Part shown: positions 52,610 to 61,517 of the stretch, piece by piece
Position numbering within the stretch: the first letter of the stretch is position 1
Layout: the number at the start of each line of letters is the position of its first letter
NCBI RefSeq assembly: GCF_002238045.1
Contig: NZ_NBYO01000002.1
Coordinates: 744,001 to 808,000, forward strand
Source of the DNA: Notoacmeibacter marinus
Lineage (GTDB): Bacteria > Pseudomonadota > Alphaproteobacteria > Rhizobiales > Rhizobiaceae
Length of the DNA: 64,000 nucleotides
Direction: 5' to 3'
The notes under the pieces: generated by a model
What the model saw: the letters and a program-made list of their open reading frames with translations, nothing else
What the model was told of the DNA's origin: nothing
The model's database searches: none
Made by a program: the position numbers and the translations under genes

Positions 52610-54214
52610 ATGAAATTCAGTCGCAAAATTCTAGCCGCGACCGCCCTGACCGCCGCAATGGCGATCGGCATGCCGCTGGCCGCGCAGGCCAAAACGCTGG
52701 TCTACTGCTCGGAAGGCTCGCCCGAAGGGTTCGACCCCGCGCTCTATACCGCCGGCACGACATTCGATGCCTCGTCGAAGGCCGTCTACAACCGCCTCAT
52801 GCAGTTCAAGCCTGGCACGACCGAACTGGAGAACGGCCTCGCCGAGAGCTACGAAGTCTCCGACGACGGGCTGGAATACACCTTCAAGCTTGCGCCGGGC
52901 GTAAAATTCCACACCACCGACTACTTCACGCCGAGCCGCGATCTCAACGCCGATGACGTGATCTTCTCGTTCGAACGCCAGTTGAAGGAAGACAACGCGT
53001 TCAATCAGTATGTCGAGGGCGCATCCTGGGAATATTTCAACGGCATGAGCATGCCGGAGCTGATCGAATCGATCGAGAAGGTCGACGACATGACGGTCAA
53101 GTTCAAGCTGACCCGTCCGGAAGCGCCGTTCGTGGCGAACCTCGCCATGGACTTCGCCTCCATCCTGTCCAAGGAATATGCCGACCAGCTGGCCGAGGCG
53201 GGCAATGAAGCCGACCTCAACCAGAAGCCGGTGGGCACCGGCCCGTTCCAGTTCGTCGCCTATCAGCCCGACGCCGTCATCCGCTACAAGGCCCATCCGG
53301 ATTATTTCCGTGGCAAGCAGCCGATCGACGATCTGGTCTTCGCCATCACGACGGACACCTCCGTGCGCCAGCAGAAGCTGAAGGCCGGCGAATGCCAGGT
53401 CATGCCTTACCCGAACCCGGCGGATATCGAGAGCCTGAAGGGTGACGACAATTTGCAGGTCATGGAACAGGAAGGCCTGAATGTCGGCTATCTGGCCTAC
53501 AACACCAAGGTCGAGCCGTTCGATAAGCCGGAAGTGCGCAAGGCGCTCAACATGGCCATCAACAAGCAGGCCATTCTGGACGTCGTCTTCCAGGGCGCCG
53601 GCGAGGCGGCCAAGAACCCGATCCCGCCGACGATGTGGTCCTACAATGAGGCCATCGAGGACGATGCCTACGACCCCGAAAAGGCCAAGCAGATGCTGGC
53701 CGATGCCGGTGTCGAGAACCTTTCCATGAAGGTCTGGGCGATGCCCGTGGCGCGCCCCTACAACCCGAACGCCCGTCGGATGGCCGAGCTGATCCAGGAG
53801 GATTTCAGCAAGATCGGCGTCGATGTGGAGATCGTCTCCTATGAATGGGGCGAGTATCTGGAGCGCTCCAAGGCCGAAGACCGCGACGGCGCGGTGCTGC
53901 TGGGCTGGACCGGCGACAATGGCGACCCGGACAACTTCCTTGCCGTGCTTCTGGGTTGCGACGCCGTGGGTGGCTCCAACCGCGCCCAGTGGTGCAATGA
54001 GGAGTTCAACGACCTTATCACCAAGGCCAAGAGCGGCACGCAGGAAGAGCGCGCCGAGCTCTACAAGCAGGCTCAGGAAGTCTTCAAGCGCGAGGCGCCT
54101 TGGGCAACCATCGCCCATTCTGTGACAGTCATGCCGATGAGCAAGAACGTCACCGGATATAAGCAGGACCCGCTCGGAGGCCACGCCTTCGAGGGCGTCG
54201 ACATCGCCGAATAA
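52610..54214 (+). CDS. dppA: dipeptide ABC transporter substrate-binding protein
   Basis: A 534-residue periplasmic binding protein. A signal peptide (MKFSRKILAATALTAAMAIG, ending AAQAKT) precedes the DppA-like start LVYCSEGSPEGFDPALYTAG. Segments NRLMQFKPGTTELENGLAES and GWTGDNGDPDNFLAVLLGCD match dipeptide/heme-binding DppA. The ATG at 52610 follows GGGAG; the frame from 52568 lacks a signal. It leads the dppABCDF operon. The 265-bp spacer upstream holds an AT-rich tract near 52398-52425 but no clear promoter. Confidence 0.94.
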   Translation: MKFSRKILAATALTAAMAIGMPLAAQAKTLVYCSEGSPEGFDPALYTAGTTFDASSKAVYNRLMQFKPGTTELENGLAESYEVSDDGLEYTFKLAPGVKFHTTDYFTPSRDLNADDVIFSFERQLKEDNAFNQYVEGASWEYFNGMSMPELIESIEKVDDMTVKFKLTRPEAPFVANLAMDFASILSKEYADQLAEAGNEADLNQKPVGTGPFQFVAYQPDAVIRYKAHPDYFRGKQPIDDLVFAITTDTSVRQQKLKAGECQVMPYPNPADIESLKGDDNLQVMEQEGLNVGYLAYNTKVEPFDKPEVRKALNMAINKQAILDVVFQGAGEAAKNPIPPTMWSYNEAIEDDAYDPEKAKQMLADAGVENLSMKVWAMPVARPYNPNARRMAELIQEDFSKIGVDVEIVSYEWGEYLERSKAEDRDGAVLLGWTGDNGDPDNFLAVLLGCDAVGGSNRAQWCNEEFNDLITKAKSGTQEERAELYKQAQEVFKREAPWATIAHSVTVMPMSKNVTGYKQDPLGGHAFEGVDIAE

Positions 54215-54222
54215 GGTTGGCC

Positions 54223-54248
54223 GGGGGCCGGGTGAAAACCCGGCCCCC
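54223..54248 (+). repeat. stem-loop between dppA and dppB
   Basis: A perfect 11-bp stem, GGGGGCCGGGT/ACCCGGCCCCC, with a GAAA tetraloop lies 8 bp after dppA. No U-tract follows. It probably stabilises dppA mRNA and lowers permease expression. Confidence 0.75.
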
Positions 54249-54265
54249 GATCCATTCGCGAACCC

Positions 54266-55270
54266 ATGCTCCGCTTTTTCCTCCACCGGCTCGGTCTGCT
54301 GATCCCAACCTTCATTGGGGTCTCGATCGTGACCTTCGCCTTCATCCGCCTCATTCCGGGCGATCCGATCCTCATGCTGGCTGGCGAACGCGGCATGAGC
54401 GCCGAGCGCTACGCCGAACTGCGCAGCCTCTACGGCTACGACCAGCCGCTCATCGTTCAGTATTTCGACTATGCCTGGAGCGCGCTGCAAGGCGACCTCG
54501 GCACGTCGATCGTAACGAAGCGTCCCGTTCTGGAAGAGTTTTTCACGCTCTTTCCCGCCACGATCGAACTGGCGACGGTCGCGATCATCATCGCCGTCGC
54601 CGTCGGCATTCCGCTCGGCGTTCTGGCTGCCGTCAAGCGCGGTTCCTGGCTCGATCAGGGTCTGATGGGTGTTGCGCTGGTCGGCTATTCCATGCCGATC
54701 TTCTGGTGGGGGCTTCTGCTGATCATCCTCTTCTCCGGTATCCTGCAATGGACGCCGGTATCGGGGCGCATCTCGCTTCTCTACTTCTTTCCGCCAGTCA
54801 CCGGCTTCATGCTGATAGACAGCCTGCTGTCCGGCCAGGCCGGCGCCTTCAAATCCGCGCTCAGCCATCTGATCCTGCCGGCCATTGTGCTGGCGACGAT
54901 CCCGCTTGCCGTCATCGCGCGCCAGACCCGCTCCGCCATGCTGGAGGTGCTCGGCGAGGATTATGTCCGCACCGCGCGTGCTAAGGGCATGCCGCCCCGC
55001 CGGGTGATCGGGCTGCACGCGCTTCGCAACGCTTTGATCCCCGTCATCACCACAATCGGCCTTCAAGTTGGTGTGCTACTGGCCGGTGCCATTCTCACCG
55101 AGACGATCTTCTCCTGGCCGGGCATCGGCAAGTGGATGGTCGATAGCGTGTTCAAGCGCGACTACGCCGTGGTGCAGGGCGGCCTGCTGCTGATCGCCGG
55201 CATTGTCATGGTCGTCAATCTTCTGGTTGACGTCACCTATGGCCTCGTCAACCCGCGCATCCGGCACTGA
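54266..55270 (+). CDS. dppB: dipeptide ABC transporter permease DppB
   Basis: A 334-residue permease. It starts MLRFFLHRLGLLIPTFIGVS, with about six helices and the EAA loop TARAKGMPPRRVIGLHALRN. It forms the channel with DppC, encoded 9 bp downstream. Length and motifs are standard for DppB. Confidence 0.95.
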   Translation: MLRFFLHRLGLLIPTFIGVSIVTFAFIRLIPGDPILMLAGERGMSAERYAELRSLYGYDQPLIVQYFDYAWSALQGDLGTSIVTKRPVLEEFFTLFPATIELATVAIIIAVAVGIPLGVLAAVKRGSWLDQGLMGVALVGYSMPIFWWGLLLIILFSGILQWTPVSGRISLLYFFPPVTGFMLIDSLLSGQAGAFKSALSHLILPAIVLATIPLAVIARQTRSAMLEVLGEDYVRTARAKGMPPRRVIGLHALRNALIPVITTIGLQVGVLLAGAILTETIFSWPGIGKWMVDSVFKRDYAVVQGGLLLIAGIVMVVNLLVDVTYGLVNPRIRH

Positions 55271-55279
55271 GGAACCGAT

Positions 55280-56215
55280 ATGGTCCATATTGAAGCACAG
55301 GAATCGGACGCTCATACCAAGCCCGCCGGCGAAGTCACTGTCTGGGCGATCCGCCGGCAGCGTGCGAGCGAATTCTGGCACTATTTCTCGCGGAACAAGG
55401 GCGCGGTCATCGGGCTCGTCGTCTTTGTCGCCATCGTCCTGATCGCGATCTTCGCGCCGCTCATCGCGCCCTACCATCCCGCCGCGCAGGATCGCAGCGC
55501 GCTTCTCCTGCCACCCGTCTGGCAGGAAGGCGGCTCCAGCGCCTATCTTCTCGGTACCGATGCCGTGGGCCGAGACCTTCTGTCGCGCCTGATCTATGGC
55601 GCGCGCTTCTCGCTATTCGTCGGTCTGTTCGTCGTTACCCTTTCGGTCTCCGTGGGCGTGATCGTCGGGCTGATCGCCGGCTGGTTCGGCAGCTGGATCG
55701 ATACTGCCATCATGCGAGTCATGGACGTGATCCTTGCCTTCCCGTCGCTTCTTCTGGCGCTGGTGCTGGTCGCGATTCTCGGGCCGGGTCTCATCAATGC
55801 GATGATCGCGATTGCGCTCATCCTGCAGCCGCATTTCGTGCGCCTGACGCGCGGTTCGGTCCTCGCCGAAAAACGCCGCGAATATGTGACGAGCGCCGAA
55901 GTCGCCGGCGCCGGCATCCTGCGGCTGATGTTCATCACCATTCTGCCGAACTGCCTGGCGCCGCTGATCGTGCAGGGCACGCTCGCCTTCTCCAATGCCA
56001 TTCTCGACGCCGCCGCGCTCGGCTTCCTCGGCATGGGCGCGCAGCCGCCGACACCCGAATGGGGCACCATGCTGGCCGAGGCGCGCGAATTCATTCTGCG
56101 GGCCTGGTGGGTCGTCACCTTCCCCGGCCTTGCGATCCTCACCACGGTGCTGGCCATCAATCTGATGGGCGACGGCCTGCGCGATGCGCTCGACCCCAAG
56201 CTGAGGGAGAGCTGA
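55280..56215 (+). CDS. dppC: dipeptide ABC transporter permease DppC
   Basis: A 311-residue permease with an N-terminal cytoplasmic region (ASEFWHYFSRNKGAVIGLVV), the periplasmic motif LLGTDAVGRDLLSRLIYGAR and the EAA loop SAEVAGAGILRLMFITILPN. It starts 9 bp after dppB and stops just before the dppD ATG. Confidence 0.95.
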   Translation: MVHIEAQESDAHTKPAGEVTVWAIRRQRASEFWHYFSRNKGAVIGLVVFVAIVLIAIFAPLIAPYHPAAQDRSALLLPPVWQEGGSSAYLLGTDAVGRDLLSRLIYGARFSLFVGLFVVTLSVSVGVIVGLIAGWFGSWIDTAIMRVMDVILAFPSLLLALVLVAILGPGLINAMIAIALILQPHFVRLTRGSVLAEKRREYVTSAEVAGAGILRLMFITILPNCLAPLIVQGTLAFSNAILDAAALGFLGMGAQPPTPEWGTMLAEAREFILRAWWVVTFPGLAILTTVLAINLMGDGLRDALDPKLRES

Positions 56216-56217
56216 GC

Positions 56218-57240
56218 ATGCCCCTACTCGATATCGAGAACCTTTCCGTCACCTTCGCCACGGCGACAGGGCCGTTCCGCGCCGTCGACAATGTCTCCCT
56301 CTCCTGCGATGGCGGCGACATCCTCTCAATCGTCGGCGAGAGTGGCTCCGGCAAGTCGGTCTCCATGCTGGCATTGATGGGCCTGCTGCCCTTCACGGCG
56401 ACAGTGACGGCCGACCGGCTCGAATTCGATGGCAGGGATTTGATGGCGATGAAGACGCGCGAGCGCCGCAAGCTGCTCGGTCGCGACATCGCCATGATCT
56501 TTCAGGAGCCGATGAGCAGCCTCAATCCCTGCTTCACGGTGGGTTTCCAGATCGGCGAATCGCTGCGCAAGCATCTCGGTCTTGGCCGCGCCGAGCGCAA
56601 GGAGCGGACGATCGAGCTGCTGTCGCTCGTCGGCATCCCCTCGCCCGAAACCCGCCTGTCGCAATTTCCCCATCAATTGTCGGGCGGCATGAGCCAGCGC
56701 GTCATGATCGCCATGGCGCTGGCCTGCAATCCGAAGCTTCTGATCGCCGACGAACCGACGACGGCGCTCGACGTCACCATCCAGGCGCAGATCCTCGATC
56801 TTCTGGCCGATCTGCAGAAAGAGCGCGGTATGGCGCTGATCCTGATCACGCACGATATGGGCGTGGTGGCGGAAACGGCGCAGCGCGTGCACGTCCAATA
56901 TGCCGGCCAGCGCGTCGAGGAGCAGGATGTGCGCCCGCTGTTCGAAAGTCCGCACCATCCCTATACCGCCGCGCTTCTGTCGGCCCTGCCCGAGCGGGCG
57001 ACCAAGCATGGCCGCCTGCCGGCCATTCCCGGCAAGGTTCCGGGCGCCGATGACCGGCCGAATGGCTGCCTTTTCTCGCCCCGCTGCGCTTTCACCACCG
57101 ATCTTTGCAGGCGCAGCGTCGAGCGGCAGGGCGCGGAATTCGGACATGCGCTGTGTAACTATCCGCTCGAGCAGGGCGTGCCGCGGGGCCATCCCGATCC
57201 CGAACATATCGGTCAGGCCATGGCGGAGATGATGGAATGA
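56218..57240 (+). CDS. dppD: dipeptide ABC transporter ATP-binding protein DppD
   Basis: A 340-residue ATPase: Walker A GESGSGKS, signature [15 protein letters not shown], Walker [15 protein letters not shown]. The oligopeptide-transporter C-terminal domain has conserved cysteines ([10 protein letters not shown], then DLCRR). The ATG at 56218 lies 2 bp after the dppC stop; the long upstream frame overlaps dppC. Its stop overlaps dppF by ATGA. Confidence 0.95.
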   Translation: MPLLDIENLSVTFATATGPFRAVDNVSLSCDGGDILSIVGESGSGKSVSMLALMGLLPFTATVTADRLEFDGRDLMAMKTRERRKLLGRDIAMIFQEPMSSLNPCFTVGFQIGESLRKHLGLGRAERKERTIELLSLVGIPSPETRLSQFPHQLSGGMSQRVMIAMALACNPKLLIADEPTTALDVTIQAQILDLLADLQKERGMALILITHDMGVVAETAQRVHVQYAGQRVEEQDVRPLFESPHHPYTAALLSALPERATKHGRLPAIPGKVPGADDRPNGCLFSPRCAFTTDLCRRSVERQGAEFGHALCNYPLEQGVPRGHPDPEHIGQAMAEMME

Positions 57241-58268
57241 GTATGGCGCAGCCCAGTGACGAAACCCCGGTTCTCCGCACCCGTCATGTCGGTGGTGAAG
57301 AGCCCCTGCTGGTTGCCCGCGACCTGAAGCAGCGCTACGAGGTCTCGCGCGGCCTGTTCCGCGAAAGCGGCACCGTCCACGCAGTCGATGGCGTCTCCTT
57401 CGATCTGCATGCCGGGCGCACCCTCGCCGTGGTGGGTGAGAGCGGCTGCGGCAAATCGACCCTCGGTCGCATGGTCACCATGATCGAAGAGCCCGTCGAA
57501 GGCACCATCACGATCGATGGCAAGCCGCTCGACCGCTCCTCCGCCGAAATGCGCAAGGCGGTGCAGATCGTTTTTCAGAACCCCTACGGCTCGCTCAATC
57601 CGCGCCAGAAGATCGGCGCGATCCTCGAAGAGCCGCTGAAGATCAACACAGATGAAGATGCGGCAAGCCGGCGCGACAAGGCCAAGGCGATGCTGGAGCG
57701 CGTCGGCCTGCGCGCCGAGCATTACCAGCGTTTCCCGCATATGTTCTCCGGCGGCCAGCGCCAGCGTATCGCCATCGCCCGTGCACTGATGCTCAACCCG
57801 AAGGTCCTGGTACTGGATGAACCGGTTTCCGCGCTCGATGTGTCCATTCAGGCGCAGGTCCTCAATATCCTCATGGATCTGCAGGACGAGTTCGGCCTGG
57901 CCTATCTCTTCATCAGTCACGATCTGTCCGTCGTGCGGCACATCGCCGACGAGATCATGGTCATGTATCTCGGCAAACCCGTGGAAGTTGGTGAAGCGGA
58001 AACCGTCTTCAACCGGCCGCGCCATCCTTACACGGCCGCGCTTCTGTCCGCGACACCGGTGGCCGACCCGTTTGCCGAAAAGAACCGCATCCGGCTGGAA
58101 GGCGAACTGCCCTCGCCCCTCAATCCGCCGGAAGGCTGCAACTTCAATCCGCGCTGCTTCAACGTGATGGACCGATGCCGGAAAGAAGAGCCGCCGCTGG
58201 AAACGATGGACGAACGCCTCTGCGCCTGCTTCAACCCGGTCGACGTCAAGGTTGTCGGCACGGCCTAG
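57237..58268 (+). CDS. dppF: dipeptide ABC transporter ATP-binding protein DppF
   Basis: A 343-residue ATPase: Walker A GESGCGKS, signature FSGGQRQRIAIARAL, Walker B LVLDEPVSALDVS and the C-terminal oligopeptide domain (GCNFNPRCFNVMDRC). It pairs with DppD to power import and is the last gene of the operon. It converges on guaD 20 bp away. Confidence 0.95.
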   Translation: MSMAQPSDETPVLRTRHVGGEEPLLVARDLKQRYEVSRGLFRESGTVHAVDGVSFDLHAGRTLAVVGESGCGKSTLGRMVTMIEEPVEGTITIDGKPLDRSSAEMRKAVQIVFQNPYGSLNPRQKIGAILEEPLKINTDEDAASRRDKAKAMLERVGLRAEHYQRFPHMFSGGQRQRIAIARALMLNPKVLVLDEPVSALDVSIQAQVLNILMDLQDEFGLAYLFISHDLSVVRHIADEIMVMYLGKPVEVGEAETVFNRPRHPYTAALLSATPVADPFAEKNRIRLEGELPSPLNPPEGCNFNPRCFNVMDRCRKEEPPLETMDERLCACFNPVDVKVVGTA

Positions 58269-58288
58269 CCGCCGAGAGGGCTCACCGC

Positions 58289-59671
58289 TTACTGGCGGTC
58301 GGGCGTGCCCGAGCGATGCTGCCCGCCAACCCAGACCAAAGCGATATTGGCGCGGCTGGCCGTGAACAGAATCGTCTGCAGAACCTGATCGCCCTCATAA
58401 AGATCCGGCCAGAGCCGGATCGTGCCGGACACCGCCTCCGGATCGATCATGATCGCGTCGAACTGAAAGCCCGGCGCAAAGGCGCCGACCGGAAGACCGA
58501 CCGCGGCGCCGCCGCCTGCCGTCGCCAGATGAAACGCCTCGCGAAAATCGATCCGCACATCGCCCTGTGTGGAGCGTTCATCGCGACCGAGCGACGGGTC
58601 GGTGCCGCGTTCCAGCTGGCGGGCGCTGGAAACTGTGCTGCGAACGCTGTCGAACATGCTGGCCGACGGACCCCCCGAAATATCGGTACCGAGTCCAACG
58701 CGCAGCCCCTTGCGCAGAGCCGCCTTGAGCGGAAACACCGCGTCGGAGAAGTAGATATTGGAGAGCGGGCAATGCGCCACCGCCGACTGGCGCACCTCGA
58801 TCACCTCCATGTCGCTCGCCGAAAGGAAGTTGCCATGCGCCAGCACCGTGCCGGCGCGCAGTAGCCCGAACCGGTCGAGGCTTTCCGTATCGCTCATACC
58901 GTGCCGGTCGATCACATAGCCGTGCTCCCAGTCGCTTTCGGAGCAATGGGTCTGCGTGTGGCAATCATGGTCCTTGGCCAACGCGCCGAGTTCGGCAAGC
59001 AGATCGTCGGTGCAGGACGGGATGAAGCGCGGCGTGACGATGGGCCGAACGAGGCTGTCCTCATTGTCCGGATGGCCGCGGATATGCTCGATCAGGCCCG
59101 CCGTGGCCTTCAACGCGGCATCGACGCTCTTATCGCGATAGTAGTCGGGGCACTCCGCCGGATTGTCCATCGCGACCTTGCCGACGAAGGCACGCTGGCC
59201 CTTTTCGATACAAAGATCGGCGAGAAGACGGTTCGCTTCGTCATGAATGGTGCCGTAATAGACCGCCGTGGTTGTGCCGGACGCCAGTAGGTCGTCGACC
59301 AGAACCGTATAGGACCGCCGGGCGAAGGCGAGATCGGCATAGCGTGCTTCCAGCGGAAAGGTATGGCTCTGCAGCCAGACCTCAAGCGGCACGTCCAGCG
59401 CATTGCCGAGCTGCGGATATTGCGGCGCGTGGATGTGCAGATCGACGAATCCGGGCAGCAGAATGGCACCATCCGGCAGATCGACCAGCGCACCGCCATC
59501 CGTCGCAGCGCGGAGCGCCTTGTCATAGTCCGGCTCGCCGGGTCGATGAACGGCTTCGATCACGCCGTTCTCGTCGATCGCGATCAGGCTATCGGCGAAC
59601 GAATCGACCTCACCGCAAACCGGCGCATGAAACCCGGACGCCCGGAGCGTCTTGCCGCGAAGATTGTTCAT
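58289..59671 (-). CDS. guaD: guanine deaminase
   Basis: A 460-residue amidohydrolase. Metal ligands are visible in PGFVDLHIHAPQYPQLG (HxH), HTQTHCSESDWEH (His) and VGLGTDISGG (Asp). The spacing and PQYPQLG match guanine deaminase, which converts guanine to xanthine and ammonia in purine catabolism. No xanthine dehydrogenase genes are present nearby. It is transcribed alone, divergent from ompW across 314 bp. Confidence 0.93.
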   Translation of the reverse strand: MNNLRGKTLRASGFHAPVCGEVDSFADSLIAIDENGVIEAVHRPGEPDYDKALRAATDGGALVDLPDGAILLPGFVDLHIHAPQYPQLGNALDVPLEVWLQSHTFPLEARYADLAFARRSYTVLVDDLLASGTTTAVYYGTIHDEANRLLADLCIEKGQRAFVGKVAMDNPAECPDYYRDKSVDAALKATAGLIEHIRGHPDNEDSLVRPIVTPRFIPSCTDDLLAELGALAKDHDCHTQTHCSESDWEHGYVIDRHGMSDTESLDRFGLLRAGTVLAHGNFLSASDMEVIEVRQSAVAHCPLSNIYFSDAVFPLKAALRKGLRVGLGTDISGGPSASMFDSVRSTVSSARQLERGTDPSLGRDERSTQGDVRIDFREAFHLATAGGGAAVGLPVGAFAPGFQFDAIMIDPEAVSGTIRLWPDLYEGDQVLQTILFTASRANIALVWVGGQHRSGTPDRQ

Positions 59672-59906
59672 AGCCGCCTATTCTCGTTCCCGGCGGTTAG
59701 GGAAGAAGCCCCAATTCCGCATCTGGTTTGTTCGACCATAACAACTTCAACAACCGACAATGAACAACCCTTTGCGCGCAGAGGGTCTTTTTGCAAAACC
59801 AGTGCAGGACGGCAGCGCCCGCGGGTAAGCATTTTCATCCTCCGGACCGCTCGTGGCAACACCGCCGTGACAAATCGGCAACAGCGACACCATGGCTCGA
59901 AATCCG

Positions 59907-59920
59907 TTGATCCATATCAA
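59907..59920 (+). promoter_or_regulatory. FNR/FnrL/FixK-type binding site before ompW
   Basis: TTGAT-CCAT-ATCAA is a perfect match to the FNR consensus TTGAT-N4-ATCAA. It is 66 bp upstream of the ompW ATG. A class II position would put the start near 59955. The rest of the 314-bp guaD/ompW spacer (59672-59985) shows no other clear element. Confidence 0.8.
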
Positions 59921-59985
59921 ATTATTCCTATGGTGCAGGTCTAGCGTCCCGGCGTCGAAAACAAAGCGATTAGAGGGGTTTAATC

Positions 59986-60657
59986 ATGATCGCTAAAACT
60001 CTCGCCCGGACCGGCCTTACGGCTCTCGGACTCGTCATGGCCGCATCTCCCATGGTCTACGCGGCGGATTACACCGACTATACGCAAACGTCCGTTGCGC
60101 CGAGCCGCTGGCAGGTCCGCGCACGCGCTGTCGGGGTCATCATCGAAGACAGCGGCAACATCGATCAGGTGCCCGGGTCCGATCTGGAATTCTCCGATTC
60201 CATCATTCCCGAACTCGACATCACCTATTACTTCACCCCGAATATCGCCGCCGAACTGATCCTCGGCACGACGAAGACGAATATCGAGGAAGACGGCGCT
60301 GGCCTCGGCGATGTCGGCTCCACCTGGGTCCTGCCGCCCACACTGCTGCTGCAGTACCACTTCACCAATTTCGGCGCCTTCAAGCCTTATGTCGGCGCTG
60401 GCGTCAACTACACCATCTTCTTCGAGGAAGAGGGCGACGGTCCGCTGGCTTCGCTCGATATCGACGATGCCTTCGGCGCGGCCCTGCAGGTCGGTTTCGA
60501 CTACATGTTCACCGACAATTGGGGCATGAACTTCGACGTCAAGAAGCTGTTCGTCGAGACGGACTGGGAAGGCCGCGACGCCGCCGGCAATCTGTTCACC
60601 GGCGAAGCCAACATCAATCCCTGGATGATCGGCACGGGTATCACCTACCGCTTCTGA
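59986..60657 (+). CDS. ompW: OmpW family outer-membrane protein
   Basis: A 223-residue outer-membrane beta-barrel. A signal peptide (ending MVYAAD) precedes RWQVRARAVGVIIEDSGNID, ITYYFTPNIAAELILGTTK and a terminal aromatic (GTGITYRF) for barrel assembly. OmpW forms a narrow hydrophobic channel. The perfect FNR site upstream suggests induction at low oxygen. Confidence 0.93.
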   Translation: MIAKTLARTGLTALGLVMAASPMVYAADYTDYTQTSVAPSRWQVRARAVGVIIEDSGNIDQVPGSDLEFSDSIIPELDITYYFTPNIAAELILGTTKTNIEEDGAGLGDVGSTWVLPPTLLLQYHFTNFGAFKPYVGAGVNYTIFFEEEGDGPLASLDIDDAFGAALQVGFDYMFTDNWGMNFDVKKLFVETDWEGRDAAGNLFTGEANINPWMIGTGITYRF

Positions 60658-60670
60658 TCGGGGGAACGAT

Positions 60671-60696
60671 CCGGCAGCTTGAAAACAAGTTGCCGG
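60671..60696 (+). terminator. hairpin after ompW
   Basis: CCGGCAGCTTG-AAAA-CAAGTTGCCGG forms an 11-bp stem with one G-U pair, 13 bp after ompW. No T-run follows; it lies between convergent genes. Confidence 0.55.
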
Positions 60697-60728
60697 GCCG
60701 CGCGGCCTTACGGAAACTGAGCGGGGGG

Positions 60729-61517
60729 TCAGCTCCAGCGCGGCTTTCGCTTGTCCAGAAATGCGGCGATGCCCTCCCGGGCCTCGTCGGCTTCCCACGT
60801 ATCGGCAAGCTGCTCGATGGTCGCCTCGATCACCGTCTCGTCGATCGTCGGACCGAGCGAGCGGGCCAGGCGCTTGGCCCGCCCGACAGCCCCACGCGGC
60901 AATTTCAGATAGGGCGCCACCTCCGCCTCCACGGCTTCGGACAGATCCGCCGCCGGCACGGCGCGCGCCACCATATCCAGCGCCGCAGCCTCCACGCCGC
61001 CGAACAGACGCGCATTCATGAAGACGCGCCGCGCCCTGCCCTCGCCCATTCGCGCCAGCACGTAGGGGCTGATGGTTGCCGGAATGATCCCGAGCCGCGT
61101 CTCGGTGAAGCCGAAGCGGCAATCCTCTGCCGCGATGGCGACGTCGCAGATGCAGGCCATGCCGACCCCGCCGCCCATGGCCACGCCTTCGATCCGGCCG
61201 ATCAGCGGCACGGCCATCTCGTTCAGCGCCTTCAGCATGAGGGCCAGACGCCGCGCTTCCGCCATCCGGCCCGCCCGGTCGGCCTCGATCTGCGTCATCA
61301 TCCAGTTCAGATCCGCCCCGGCGCAGAACGTGCCTTCGGAGCCGGAGAGCACCACCGCGCGTATGCTCTGGTCCTCTTCGGCCAGCCGGGCGAAGGCGGT
61401 CAGCTCGTCCATCATCGTGGCGGAAAGCGCGTTCTTCCTGTCCGGCCGGTTCAGGGTCAGTGCCGCGACCCCCCGATCATCGACGGCAACGGCCAGCGTC
61501 TCGAAATCCGTTTTCAT
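60729..61517 (-). CDS. liuC: enoyl-CoA hydratase/isomerase, probable methylglutaconyl-CoA hydratase
   Basis: A 262-residue crotonase. The oxyanion-hole motifs are SEGTFCAGADLNWM and RIEGVAMGGGVGMA; FTETRLGIIPATISPYVLAR is typical of 3-methylglutaconyl-CoA hydratase. It would hydrate 3-methylglutaconyl-CoA to HMG-CoA in leucine breakdown, matching the HMG-CoA lyase gene two genes upstream. Its start overlaps the AMP-binding gene by 4 bp. Confidence 0.85.
   Translation of the reverse strand: MKTDFETLAVAVDDRGVAALTLNRPDRKNALSATMMDELTAFARLAEEDQSIRAVVLSGSEGTFCAGADLNWMMTQIEADRAGRMAEARRLALMLKALNEMAVPLIGRIEGVAMGGGVGMACICDVAIAAEDCRFGFTETRLGIIPATISPYVLARMGEGRARRVFMNARLFGGVEAAALDMVARAVPAADLSEAVEAEVAPYLKLPRGAVGRAKRLARSLGPTIDETVIEATIEQLADTWEADEAREGIAAFLDKRKPRWS

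Noticed and set aside
52631-55066. An 811-codon open frame on the reverse strand
   Set aside because: It is antisense to dppA and dppB, with no family motifs and a composition typical of GC-rich antisense frames.
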